Part shown: positions 19,760 to 31,897 of the stretch, piece after piece
Position numbering within the stretch: the first letter of the stretch is position 1
Layout of the letters: every line of letters starts with the position of its first letter
Assembly (NCBI GenBank): GCA_014904845.1
Contig: MU119432.1
Location: 26,518-90,517, forward strand
Source of the DNA: Acephala macrosclerotiorum
Taxonomy: Eukaryota > Ascomycota > Leotiomycetes > Helotiales > Mollisiaceae
Direction of reading: 5' to 3'
Length of the DNA: 64,000 bases
Program-made: the position numbers and the translations under genes
Notes under the pieces: model-generated
The model's database searches: none
Told to the model about the DNA's origin: nothing
The model's input: the letters and a program-made list of their open reading frames with translations, nothing else

Positions 19760-22334
19760 GAGAAAAGGTACACGCTTGTGTTGCCCGCGGCGTGTGAGCT
19801 CTCTTCTTAGCCATCGAGGGCATTTTGCTCTGTAACGAGAGGTGGGTCTAATCTGGGGAGAGCGTGTCAACGAAGGGCTTGTGTACAGGAGTGAGATATA
19901 TACTCGGCTAGAAAGAATATTCGAGATTTACAAGTCTACTTTCGGGCCATCATGTCCTCCCCGAGACCTAATTATGTTGGAGACATACATTTGGTGCCTC
20001 TTAAAGCCAGAATCAGTTATAAAGGCCGGAATTGGAGTTGGATCGTTCGACGCATTCTGATCATTTGAAGAGTTGCCCGTTACAAAAACCAAAGACGAGG
20101 AGGGCCAGATTCTGAACTGGTGCTTTACAACCTTAGTTTCTGGCATCGCGGCTGGAATAAGAGCAACGGCTGAATTGGCCTTAGATTGAAGGGCAAAAAA
20201 AAGGCTCTAAAGGACGCCTAGAATCGAGCGAAAATCCGAATCAACTAAAAGCAAGAACTGCTGCCTGGCCAAAAATGACGGTCGAGATATATCGGAGACA
20301 GGGGTCTGTGGCGAGGCGTACAGAGGCCAGAAATGGAGCAACGTTCGGGTCCTGTCTATTTATAACCCGAAGCACGCGGGAATACTCTAAATAATATATA
20401 TTAATATTAAAATAATTTTTTATTATTTATACGGAATTAAATTTCCAACTTAAAATTAGAAAAATAAGCGCCCCGAAGTTCTTTGTAAAATCTGTTTCAA
20501 TTTGTATTACCGCGCTAGCCCAATTCGGAAAACCAGAATCGAGCGGGAAACTTTTAACATTCAACGGCAACGTTTTTTTGAACTGGGGATTATAAGACTA
20601 GTAGAAATCTATTATTCTTTGCGCTGGCTCGTGCTGGGAAACGGGAGAGAATTGCGAAGCCTGGTAGACTTCTACTGGTCTATGTACACTCAGTAGAAAT
20701 CTGCTGGCCTCTGTCATCCTTTTCCATCTTAAGAACTGACGCAAGAGCAGCTCTGCATTGCTTTGTTTAATAGGATAGGGGTTGAGGTTCTAAGGGGGCG
20801 AAATCGTGTCACCGACAGTGACCAAGTCCGTTGTTGATGGCTATGGGATTCTTGCCTTACAGTAGCAAAAACGATTCTTCTTCAGAGGAAGAAAATTCAA
20901 TTTTATCGTTCTTGCCAAACCAACAGCACAACACCAGATATCTATCTGAACAAGACATACCCATTAAATCCCAAGTATGCCAATCGCGCTGCATATCCGT
21001 CCACCTAGACCATATCATGCCTATACCCCGTACTCGGTAAGCAACTGGATTCACTCCCGAATTTCATGCGCTGGGAATGCACTTGGGCATAGGTCGATGG
21101 CAGTGTGGACGTTCACACTGTCTGCCATGGAATTGCTGACCAAATCAGCGTTCCAGTAGGCAGAATCTCTCTTCAGCATAATGGAGAATAGAGTTACCTT
21201 GGATGCAGAGACTCTTCTGAAGAATCTTCCTACTGAGCCGCTTGCTGAAGGGCAGTGGCTATCGGTGTCGTTCATAGTTGAAGATGAGTAAGTAGGGGAT
21301 GGCCAAGACAAGTAGTATGGCAAGCCTGGTCCGGGTCTGTAGTAGTTATGAGTTAGGGAAATGCTTAATGAGACATCTCTTTCATTAATAAACAAATTTG
21401 TTCCAAATAGAGCGTCAGAGGTATTTTTGATCGGTGTTCTCATTTGCCCATCCTCAGCCTAGTCCCTCTCTGGTTAGACAAGGTGTCAGATCGAGAAAAT
21501 GAGCTCGATTGGAAGTCTAAGGGGGGGGGCAGCACAGGGCCATATATAGACATGTTGAGGGGGTTCCAACTCCCCACTTTGCGGTCGTATCAGCCAACTG
21601 ACAAAAGACTTGATTGATCTTGGCAATCATATGCGACAACCAAGCAACTGATCTTCCACAATTGCGATATACCCCGTAGCTCCTACGCCTTTATTTCTGA
21701 AATTCGGCGTGTGAGGTTTTAGGGAGGCATTGTTACTGCGGGTACTTGGACTCGGACGAAGGGGTTCTTGGGATATCCTAGAGGGAAGGGGAGTCAGCAT
21801 ATGAAGTTCTATATGCAGAGGCGGATGGGAAATTATAGACTAGTAATTTCACTTGGAATAAGCCATCCCTTCTATTCGAAGGTTAACTTCTCAGCCTAAG
21901 AGTGAGGAGAATCAAAAGTCCATTGCCCGAAGGATGTTGTTGGTGGAGAAGCTGGACGGCGGTTGCGGGGAGGTTGGAGGCAGTTTCTGGATGAGGTTGA
22001 ATGCCATTTGTGGAGAAGATGAATATCGTTTATAGAGCGGTTGGATGCCGCTTGTAGAGAAGTCGAACATCATCCAGACGAGAAGGCCGGATTTTGAAGT
22101 GGACCGTGCGACGATGTGCGTCTGGCGTACCAGCTAGAATAGGGGAGCACGGTCGGAATTGGAGCCAACGTTTAGATTGAATTACAAAAATGGCTAGAAA
22201 CCCCGCTGAAATCTAGCTAAAATCTGATCAAATGAGAGGCCAAAAGTGAAGCAAAGAAAGGCCCAACTAGGATGTCAGAATTGGAGAAAGACCCGAAATC
22301 GGAGGCAGATTTACCTTAAACCGAATTGTGTCTA
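19760..22334. other. Decayed intergenic region
   Basis: About 2.6 kb with only short frames (for example 19842-20060 plus, 21051-21443 minus) and no recognised domain. A small AT-rich patch (20386-20460) is flanked by weakly similar inverted sequence (gcacgcgggaatac / gctagcgcggtaatac), possibly another MITE remnant. A G9-10 run is at about 21522. A degenerate minisatellite lies near 21940-22080. Confidence 0.45.
21940..22082. repeat. Degenerate minisatellite
   Basis: Imperfect units of about 35-40 bp share phrases such as ggttg(a/g)atgcc, cttgtagagaag and gaatatcg or gaacatc. They repeat several times with substitutions and small indels. No coding role is visible. Confidence 0.45.
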
Positions 22335-23653
22335 ACCGAGATCCCGTGCCAAATCCCATCCCTGCCAAAATCCCACTTTTACTTAAATAATAAAACTTAA
22401 ATATCTTAACCAATTTTTAATAAAATTGTTTGAAACTTGAAACCTGAAATAAACATATTTAAATTCTTCATAATATATTACATTCTTTTTATTACATAAA
22501 TATTTAAACTATATATAATAATTTTAAATATTTAAAATATAATATAATTATTATAATATAAATCATTGATTTTACATAATAAGTGAAAGTAAAAATAAAA
22601 ATACAAATATATATAAACTAAAATATATATTTTATTAAACAAAACCTTTTTAAACTAATTATTTAAAGTTTTTAATTAACGTTTTTATTATAATATATAT
22701 AAAATTTAAATAAAAATTTGAAAAATTATATTTTTAGAATTTATTATATATTAAATTAATTTTTAATATATATAGCAATTAAATACTTATATAGCTTTTA
22801 TAAATATAATAATAATTAAAATATATATATTATATAACCATATATAATATATTTAATATATTATATTAAATTAATAAATAAATATTTTATTCGTCGAAAT
22901 ATTAATAATATATTATTAAAATTTTCGCATTATATATATTAAAGATTTGTAATAATAAATTATTTTTAAATATTAAAAAATATTAATTAATTTTAAAAAT
23001 TTTAAAAATTCAATTTTATTTATATATAAAATATAAAGGAATTTTTTTTTACGTATTAAAAAAAAAGTATAATATAAAATTTGATTTAATTCAAATTTTT
23101 CAATTAAATAATTTTGAAAATATATAAATTATTTAAAAAACTATATAATTTTATATATAATTATATAATAATATTAACGCTTAGAATTCTTCTTTTATGT
23201 GTAATATAATATAATAATATAAAAACTTTATTTTATATATAATATTTAAAACGTTATATATATATTTATATTATTTTAATAAAATTTGAAAATTTAAATA
23301 TTCAAATTATAATATTTTATTCAATTTAAATATAAACAAATATATATTTAATTCAAATAATAATAAAATAGCTAAAAAATTATATAAACTTCATATTATT
23401 TTTATTTATATTTATTTGCATTATATATTATTTATTAAATACAATATTAATATTTAAATCTAAAATTTATTATATTTTAATTTTATTATATAAAGTTCTA
23501 TTTTTTGGTTTTTTTATGATTTTATTATATTAATAATAAAATTATTTTTAAACTGTTTTTTAACTGTATTATTAATTATTTTGTAATTAATTATTAAAGG
23601 TTTTGCGCAAAGTGGGATTTTGGTAGGGATGGGATTTCAAGCGGGATCTCGGT
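22335..23653. mobile_element. AT-rich TIR element, 1.32 kb, TA target site
   Basis: The left end (22335: ACCGAGATCCCGTGCCAAAT, then CCCATCCCTGCCAAAATCCC) and the reverse complement of the right end (to 23653) agree over about 50 bp with few differences. TA flanks at 22333-22334 and 23654-23655. The interior is strongly AT-rich and has lost any transposase frame. Unlike the 4.5-6.1 kb element, it retains C in CpA and CpT contexts, so its mutation history differs. Tc1/mariner-type is inferred from size, TIR and TA. Confidence 0.78.
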
Positions 23654-23761
23654 TAGTCACGTGGTTACAAACCAGCTTCTCGCAAACAAGTCCATTTAGC
23701 AAGATCAATTTCATCAAATTACTCAACTAAAACACAAGCAAATCTGGTCCTAAGATCGTCT

Positions 23762-24789
23762 ATGGATAGCCTAGATTGGGAGGTATCGTTCAATACCAAT
23801 TGATTGTAGTAGCGGCGACGACGAAAAAGCAAAGGCGACCCAGAGCTTTGGAGGCCAACCGCAAACTGCTGGGCTATACAAGCCCAAACGACTAATTTCA
23901 ACCCCCGCGGACGAGCTAGATGACGAACCTGCGATATCCGCTGCTGATCAGATTACTGACGGAACAGGGTCGATAAATGATGACGGCGGAGACCAGAGAG
24001 TTGATGATAGAGCTCTCGTCGTCACAGATGAACTCCACAGAACACCATCCTGTCGGTCTCGGAATACAGCGGCCAAAGCTGCACAACCCAAAATCAGAAG
24101 AGATATCTTGTCGTCGGGTTATGCATCTCCCTACAATTGTAGGTGGCACTGTCAGCCCTTCTGCTGCTCGCAATGAAGGTATAGATGACTGTTTGCAAAG
24201 GCTTCCAGATGAACGTACAGAAGAAGTTGAAGGGAAGGATCAGCCCCCGACACCAGCTATCGTTAATGATCTGGACGCCATCCCGTCGATATGAGTGAGC
24301 ACAATACAGAGAAGCCCCCGTGCCTACTCCACCACGGGCTGGCAAGATGGAGGCCTTGTCTGCCCTATCTGCCACGACTTTGAACAAGTTCCAGAGGATT
24401 GCAGGCACGCAAATTCTCGCAACTCTATAATACTACCTTTGTGCACAGAGATGTTCGCCTTCGAATAAGCAACCCGAAGCCACACCCCAACCCACAAATC
24501 TCTTAGACACGAGTACAGAAGGACAACTACTGAAGTACAACTTCAATATGAGGACATGAGAACTTCGAATGAACACTTTACTAAACTCCCTCGACGATTA
24601 TACTTTGCAAAAATAGCTGGACTATACATCAAGACATTAGGATGGAGGCCAGAGAAACATAACGGCGGAGATGCTTCAAACAAATCTTTATGCAATATCT
24701 TTGTCGACTTTCTTCTTCCGCAGCTGCAGCTGGAAGGCGGTACGCGTGAAAAGGCTAAGAATAGATTTGAGAACTGGAGACAGATATGA
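23762..24789 (+). pseudogene. Fragmented hypothetical gene, possibly multi-exon
   Basis: From the ATG at about 23762 (MDSLDWE) a GTATCG donor-like site follows. A long frame without ATG then runs from about 23815 (DDEKAKATQSFGGQPQTAGL) to a TGA near 24174. A shifted frame is open to 24294. A third ends with FAKIAGLYIKTLGWRPEKHN and KAKNRFENWRQI at 24789. A Cys-rich VCPICHDFEQ is readable near 24356. The pieces look coding but need several introns or frameshifts to join. No family was recognised. Either an intron-rich gene or a decayed one. Confidence 0.35.
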
Positions 24790-25179
24790 CGGGCGTGTAT
24801 AAAACCAGTTGAATCTTTTGGTGTGGGCATTTGCTCCTATGACCTCAAGATCCGTGGAATGAGAAGTGAGCCATCGTTCGACCCTTTCCTTCAGCTATAC
24901 ATCGTTTGCTAATCTTGGGCGATCATAGCTTGCGAGAGCTGACAGCTCCCCAAGAGGATGCCCTTGTAGCATATTTGAATTTTCCAGGCCCTGTTTATAG
25001 ACCAATATCAAGAACCTCTCATCCCTCGTCTCGGGCCTGATCGAGGATCTGTACCTGCCGAAGCGGGCGCTAATGCTTGAAATATTGTCTGAAAACTAGA
25101 TCAAATCTGGAAAGCTGGCAATTCGATCGTTGTAAGAGCTATTTGACTACTCTGATGTCAATTACGCCACTTATTTGAC

Positions 25180-25465
25180 GGACGGAGCTCTCTGAGATTG
25201 ACAGTAACGCTTCATTCACCACATCTCCTAGTAAACCTTGGAAACACGGTCGGCAGTACTGCGAACCTGCCTACCATGATCCGGGTATTATATCATGCAC
25301 AGATTATCTTTTATCTCCGACAAATGGGAAAGAGATGGATCAGTTTGGAAAACATTTTTTCTTCTTAGCATTTAGAATAGCATTAAATTACATCCCTGGA
25401 GCAGATTTTCCAAAACCTGTATCATTTTTGATTATTTCTCTTATGCTGAGTCCGACTAAGATGTG
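25180..25465 (+). pseudogene. Short remnant reading frame
   Basis: An open frame of about 90 codons without a start includes KPWKHGRQYCEPAYHDPG and GKHFFFLAFRIALNYIPG and ends at a TGA near 25465. It looks like the end of a decayed gene, perhaps the same one as 23.8-24.8 kb. Product unknown. Confidence 0.25.
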
Positions 25466-25591
25466 AGCCCAAGAGAAGGATCAAACACCTAAGCCTCAGT
25501 TGATAAGATAACCGAGCCAAAACGGCCCAGGTTTACGCGTCCAACTACTCCGTCCTCTCCTTGATCCTGCCCTAAGTATCCTCAAGCTCCT

Positions 25592-26236
25592 TCAATTCTC
25601 CGCCCTGATGGGCCAGTTCCACCTCTCTAACACAAACGCGACTCTCTCATGAAGGTTAGTCACGTCGCGGGGCAATACTTCATAATTCAAACCCCAATCC
25701 TCAAGACAGCTGCAGAAGAGCTGATGAAACCCAATCCAATCCTCCCTACTTTCTGGCATTAACCTCACTCCATCATCCGCCAGCCAGTCAGCCCCAGCCT
25801 CACATACAATAACCACAGACTTCCTCATCCTCTCCCGCAATTCTAACCACTCTGTCGATTTAATCAGGTTACTTTCTGCGTCTTTACTGACGTATTTTCG
25901 AGCGTAGACGATAGGATCGACTCCAGATCGATCAGAGACGAACCATTCTCCTTGTCCTGACACAGCACGCTCGGCACTCAGTTGAGCCTGCAAGATGAGT
26001 CGCTGCAAGGCCAAAGCTCGAGCAGGTGATGATTTGATGTCATTGGCGGTGAAATTGTGTTGCTGCAGAACAGTCCTTGCGACTTCTGTGATAATTTTAG
26101 GGCGGTCAATGCGATAGCCATTGGCGCCTTTGAAATGATTCTCGAGGGCTTTAACAAGTGTTGTCTTGCCGGTGCTTTGGGCACCCACGATATAGATATC
26201 TCGAGGCTTAATAGGGGAAGTCATCCTAGGTCCCAT
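25592..26236 (-). CDS. AAA_28-type P-loop NTPase (NadR/Ttd14-like)
   Basis: 214 aa from the ATG at 26236 (MGPRMTSPIKP); a second start lies 4 codons later. An ATG at 26401 in the same frame would add 55 residues unlike the family, so it was not chosen. Walker A is GAQSTGKTT near residues 18-26. FVSDRSGVDPIVYARK is the conserved Asp/Arg region of the AAA_28 family (nicotinamide-riboside-kinase/NadR-like nucleotide kinases and Ttd14). It likely binds ATP or GTP and phosphorylates a small molecule or acts as a regulator; the substrate is unknown. It is transcribed divergently from the polymerase-helicase gene with about 200 bp between the start codons. Confidence 0.82.
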   Translation of the reverse strand: MGPRMTSPIKPRDIYIVGAQSTGKTTLVKALENHFKGANGYRIDRPKIITEVARTVLQQHNFTANDIKSSPARALALQRLILQAQLSAERAVSGQGEWFVSDRSGVDPIVYARKYVSKDAESNLIKSTEWLELRERMRKSVVIVCEAGADWLADDGVRLMPESREDWIGFHQLFCSCLEDWGLNYEVLPRDVTNLHERVAFVLERWNWPIRAEN

Positions 26237-26437
26237 TAGAATAACGTTGAGTATGCAATGGCACTCTAGCTTCCCAATTATCAGAGGCAAGGACGACGAG
26301 TTGGACGCTGACTGGGCCTCCAAAGGTTGCGTGTCATACGATGCCTCCGGCTGACGGTTGAGAACACTTGCGTAATCGTGTCGGCAAAGAAAAAGCAACA
26401 TCGCTTTCCCCTCCTCGCCATCTCATTCAAAATCATC
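26237..26437. promoter_or_regulatory. Bidirectional promoter region
   Basis: Only about 200 bp separate the start codons of the P-loop NTPase (minus) and the RdRP-helicase gene (plus), so both promoters must share or overlap this stretch. No specific element could be assigned. Confidence 0.5.
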
Positions 26438-29400
26438 ATGTCGAAAACTAATGTCAGAGCATTTCAACATGTGTTGCAAGATTCCATCCTGCTGGAGGAC
26501 CAATCGTGGTCATACCACGTTCCAAACCTGCCCCGTCCATCTACACTCAATTCCCAACAGCTAATGAAATCAATCACCTTGGTATCAAACAGCGTAAAGC
26601 AGCAAATCGTGCTCAGATTGCAAGTCAGCTCTTTAAACCGAGCCATCTCCGGACACCCCCTCGATCGTTTTATCAACATCTCGTTTATAGACTTTCGTCT
26701 GCGAGTCCCTCCTCCCCTAACAGCTGCCGGCGAGCAGGGTTCCGACACGAAGCCAGCAACTGCGAGAGAGTCCGCCGACTACATTGTCAAATTCCTTCGT
26801 TCTGGAGTCACACTAAATGATGTCCACTACAACTTTTACGGTCACAGCAACAGCCAATTGAAGTCGCGAACATGCATTCTGTTTGCGGCACCCAAACCAG
26901 ACATCTCAAAAATGGTCGAAGGCCTGGGTGATTTCACCAAGATGAAGACCGTAGCAAAGAAGTCAAAACGCATTGGACTTCTATTTTCCGTCGCTCAGAT
27001 GGCCGCTATAGTGGACCCGAATCGCTGCGAAGACATCCAAGACATAGAGACAAATGACTATATTTTCACTGACGGCTGCGGCTTGATATCTCCTCACCTT
27101 GCGCACGAACTTTCTCGAAAGGTAGGGATCGCATTTAGGAATGTCCGATACACACCTTCGGTGTTCCAGATCCGGTATCGAGGGTACAAAGGAGTGGTAA
27201 TGCTAGATCCGAGTATGAGCGGTAAGACCTTGGTAAAGTTTAGGAAGTCGATGAAGAAGTTCAGCGGAGGGAGTGACTGTTCTTTCTCCGTGGTTGACTA
27301 CTCGAAGGTATTTCTCTCCACTTTAGTCATTACTGTCAGTGGTGGTTTGCGATTTTGACTTCATCCCACTGGATCTAGCCGTACGGGTTTGGCTATCTGA
27401 ATGATGAGATAGTCCTCCTGCTGCACGCTCTTGGAATCCAAGCAACCGCCCTTCTCCAAAAACAAGCAGAACACTTTCAATTTCTCGCCAGCGCTGCCCA
27501 TGATCCGCGTACGGGGTTCCGTTTCCTTACCTACACGAACAATCCCGAGCTTGCAGAAAAGGTCTTGATGGACTCGATAGAGTCAGTCCAGCCCACTATA
27601 ACCAAGCTCGTCAATGCAGAATACGATAGGATGCTCAATAAGAGAGACGAGCAAAGATGCCGGATCCTGATTCCCAAGTCAAGATTGCTCTTCGGGATCT
27701 GTGATGCGTGGGATGTGCTGAAGGAGGGAGAGTGCGCAGTCAAGATTACCATGGATGGGGATGGACAGCCTCGGGCTCTTAAAGGGATGGAAATACTGGT
27801 TACGAGAAACCCATGTCTACACCCGGGAGATTTGCAGAAGTTTAAGGTGGTGGAGAGAGACGAGCTAGCGCATCTAGTTGACTGCATTGTGTTCCCGACA
27901 CGTGGAAGGCGACCGGCTGCCGACTTGATGTCCGGTGGAGACTTAGATGGTGACACTTGTAAGTGTTCCACACCTGAAAGTTATATCCTAAGGTTTGAAG
28001 CGATTAATTCTGCGTTGATAGTCTTTGTGTGCTGGGATAGCGATTTGGTACCAGACAGACTCTCACAACCAGCACAGTATCCTGGGGCTAAAGAACCGGT
28101 GATGTTTAAGGCAATAACCGACGACGATCGACTTGAATACTTTGCCAGATACACAAATGCCTCGTTAGGTAGAGTCAAAAATCTCTTCCTCGACTGGGCA
28201 AGGCTAAAGGGTCCTATGAGCGCGGAGTGTCAACAGCTCAACCGCCTGTTCTCCACGTGCGTGGATGGCAATCGTATTAAAGTTCCATCTATACTCGAGA
28301 GTCCTCCTCAGCCTCCTCCAAATGCCCCACCATTTATCCTCGACATACTGCACGACGCAGCAAAGGGTTTGGTCCAGGCTCGTCAGGATAGCAATCACAA
28401 CTACGATGGATACAGCTTTGATGCGATGGAGCTTCTACTGAGCCGTGACGACGTGGCTATGTCTGAATTTGAGTTGGTCAAGTTGACATATCGATGGTGT
28501 CAGAAGAACAATACTGCCCTCATGGATTTTATGCACCTTTTCGATGTCAATCTCCTGGCTGCCGAAGAGAAGGCCTGGACTTTGAATCAGCTGCCACCAT
28601 CGGCTGAAGTTCCTAGTTTGATCATGAATGCGCTATGTCGATCCAACCTCATCCAAGATTCCGAATTATGCCCTTTTAAGCTCGACTATCCCGGATTACG
28701 GTGGAAACGCATTTATGATTCCTCTCAAGACCGACTCGCCACATTCCTTGACACAACTGCCAGGGCACTTGAGCTATTCCACCGCAAACTTATTGTGATT
28801 CGAGTGGATTACCGCCTGACTTTGGCAATCTATGTGCCACAGAAGATTGAGCGACGCCAAGAGTGTCAGGTTGATGACCGGGTCCGCCTCTTTGCCTTTC
28901 CACACTCCCAAGATGGCCAGACTTCGCACCGGTTGAACATGCCGACCAAGATGAATTATCGCCTCTACTGCGACGGTAACGTCTTCCAGCTATTCGAACG
29001 TGCACGAAGCAATTCGTGGATATACATCGTCAAGAGCCCCTCCGATGACAGCGGGTATCGAAGTCAAGAAACTATAAGTGGCTGGAGGAAAGGTCGACAG
29101 GGCACAATTGACAGTGGGCTGAATTACGACTGCAGGGCAAGCATTGCTCTGGATAAGTTCAGCAGAGGTTTGCAGAGACATATTGGACGAGTCAATAGGA
29201 GTGGTGTTTTGGGTGCCGTGAGCTCAAATCTGGACAGGGCCTATTGTATGGACATTTGGCTGACAACACGCTAGGAAATCTATGTCATCAGCAACAGGGA
29301 CGTCAAGTCGATGCAAAACCTCGATCTCTGGCTGGAATTTATTGATACGAACGAGGTAATGCCCCTATTCGAGCGAGAGGCGAAGGAATACAGCATCCCC

Positions 29401-31897
29401 AAGCTGCGTGACGTCGACTGGTCTAAGGAGCCCGAATATCTCATTCAGATCGTCAAAGAGAAGGAATTTTCCGTCTTCATGTCCCTGCAATCCGAAAAGA
29501 AATATATCCATGTATTTGGCTGGCTGTTGGAAAGGGGCGAGAAGGGGTTGCTGCTGCAATGCTTCAAATATCTCCTGACGCAGCTCGGGAAACGCCAACC
29601 CGGTTCCGACCAGACACCCATTAAGTTGCAGTCAATGTTAGACTTCCTCCAAGAGGCGCCTTTTTTGTCAGCCACCTTCGCTCGGATGGAAACCTGGGCC
29701 GCACTACCTCCAGACGTGTATGAACTGCTTCAAAGATCTGGGCCCAAGATTCTGCAAGCTCATATTCTTTCTGCAAATGAGATGCAAGAATTTGTTGTAG
29801 AACCCTTCAAAGCTATATTATCTCAGATACAATCCATGTCACTGACTGACTTTGCCGGGTTGGTAGAGCTCATATCCTTGACAGTTCGATCTGCAGACAT
29901 AGCTCTTGACCTCCTCCTAGAATGCCTGGAGCCGGTGACCACGAGAATCCTTCCTAGAATCCCAGCATTAACCCAGCATTTTGTCAAGAATCTCATGGGA
30001 ATAGCTTTGGATCACATTGACGAGGCAGCTCAGCCGCAGAACCCCAGGAAGGAGCTGCTGGATTTGAAACTTTCACGTGCTTCAGGAGGCTACCCCGTAG
30101 TTGAGAGTCGACTCAGGATTGATGCTCCTATAAATACGCTCGCATCTTCGGATCATGTGCGCTTGACAGCAGCCAGCCTCCCCATCAACACTGCCACAAC
30201 ACAGTTATACTCGATGGATGCACTCGTCGAGTCCTCTCAAGCAGGTTTGGCAACATTCCGTTGCTTTCATCCACTACCACAGTTTGTCGAACAGTGTTCC
30301 TGGGAGCTTCGTAATTGTGGCTCCTTCGTGACCACAAAGACTATGTTTGATGCGATTCACAATCTTGCCACACAGTTACAAGGTTGCTGCGGCATTTCGG
30401 ATCAAATTCTAGGAACGTACCCAGATGTCCCCAGTGATTTCAATATGCTGCCGACAGGGTATGTTGCTAAGAAAAACCTAAACGCGAGCCAGAATGCAGC
30501 AGTCGACGCATGTCTCTCATATCCATTGACGTGCTTGTGGGGTCCACCTGGAACAGGCAAAACTTATACCATTGTGGAGATCATCAAACAACTTCAATCA
30601 TCTCCGGAAAATAGGAGAATACTCGTAACGGCGCCCACTCATAACGCTGTCGACAACGTCATGAGGAAGTACATGGCAGATACTAAAACAGGAGGACGCC
30701 CCGACACAGCCCACTCCATTGCTCTTCGTGTCTCGACGGATGTGAGTTTTAATCCACCCCACCACATACAGACTTCTAATTCATCTTTAGGTTCGAAAAG
30801 TAGCAGAAGATCTAAAAAGGTATACCTGTGACGCAATGGCAGGGAAAGAGATTTACACCAGCCACGTTGCCTTGAACAAGGCTCGGGATCAGATCAAAAA
30901 GTGTCGTCTCATCTTCACAACCTGTATTGGAGCTGGTCTCGGACTTCTCCGTTCGGAACTTTTCGACACCGTTATCATTGATGAGGCTTCCCAACAAACC
31001 GAGGCCGCTTCTCTTGTCCCTCTCGTCAAGGGTTGTCAGAAAGCCATCTTGGTTGGTGACCATGTCCAGCTCGGAGCCACTGTTCAGAAACATGCCGTAC
31101 TGGAGCAGTTTGATATTTCTCTCTTTGAAAGGTTGTACACGCAACAGAAATCGACAGATTCAAACCCCAAAGATGGCAGCACAAGGAGCTCCAGTCCGAT
31201 TGCCAAAGTGATGTTGGATACCCAGTACCGCATGCACGAGTCTGTCTGTAGGTTCAGCTCCGACGAGTTCTATGGAAGTAAGCTCCGTACTGGCGTTTCA
31301 AACAACGCTAGGCCTCTACCTGCATCCAATTTTCCATGGCCGTCAGCTGTAAGTACAACCGGTGGGCAAGCGGTTGCTTCTGGCGAAAAACAGCAAAGAA
31401 TGATATTCGTGGAGTGCTCGATGCTAGAAGACCTTGGACGCAAATCTAAAAGCAACGAGGGACAGGTGAAAATCTGCCTTGAAGTCTGCAAGATGTTCTG
31501 CACAGAAGCAACAGAAGGTAGCAAAATGCCAAAACTTCCAGCAATACAAACACCCAAACAGCCATTCATCGTCGTCCTCACACCTTACAGCCGCCAAGTC
31601 GAGCTCTTGAAGAGCAAGCTGTCTCACTTCCCCAATGTGGAAGTCTCCAGCATCGATGGGTTCCAGGGTCGTGAAGCAGACATCGTTGTCTTTGTAACTG
31701 TGCGTTGCAATACCCACCACGAGATAGGCTTTCTAAAAGATCTCCGGCGGATGAATGTTGCGTTGACGCGGGCCCGGGCTGCAGTGATCATCATTGGACA
31801 TCGGACAACACTCACGATGGGGACCGCGGATCCCGAGAGTACGGCGGTTTGGAAAAGACTTTTGGATGCGCTTGTGGAGATTAAGATTGAGCGCTAG
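26438..31897 (+). CDS. RNA-dependent RNA polymerase fused to SF1 (UPF1/Sen1-like) helicase
   Basis: Five exons (26438-27307, 27379-27958, 28022-29217, 29275-30741, 30791-31897) give 1739 aa. Start ATG 26438 has A at -3. Residues 1 to about 880 are an eukaryotic cellular RdRP: TDGCGLISPHLA, IRYRGYKGVV, and the catalytic DLDGD at about 478-482. Residues about 1290-1739 are an SF1 helicase: Walker A GPPGTGKT (about 1305), DEASQQTEA (about 1432), GDHVQLGATV, DTQYRMHESV, SIDGFQGREADIV and RRMNVALTRAR. The in-frame TAG at 29272 between the two domains lies inside a perfect small intron (GTGAGC, branch GCTGAC, CTAG; 57 nt), so one spliced protein is expected. RdRPs make dsRNA for quelling and meiotic silencing; UPF1-like helicases such as fission yeast Hrr1 work with them in trans. 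Here they appear joined in cis. Confidence 0.88.

Noticed and set aside
19760..22334. LTR retrotransposon
   Set aside because: No paired LTRs, primer binding site or reverse-transcriptase motif could be read in the region.
29272..29274. In-frame TAG suggesting two separate genes (RdRP and helicase) or a nonsense mutation
   Set aside because: The TAG is the acceptor of a well-formed 57-nt intron with GTGAGC donor and GCTGAC branch site; splicing keeps the frame and joins the two domains.
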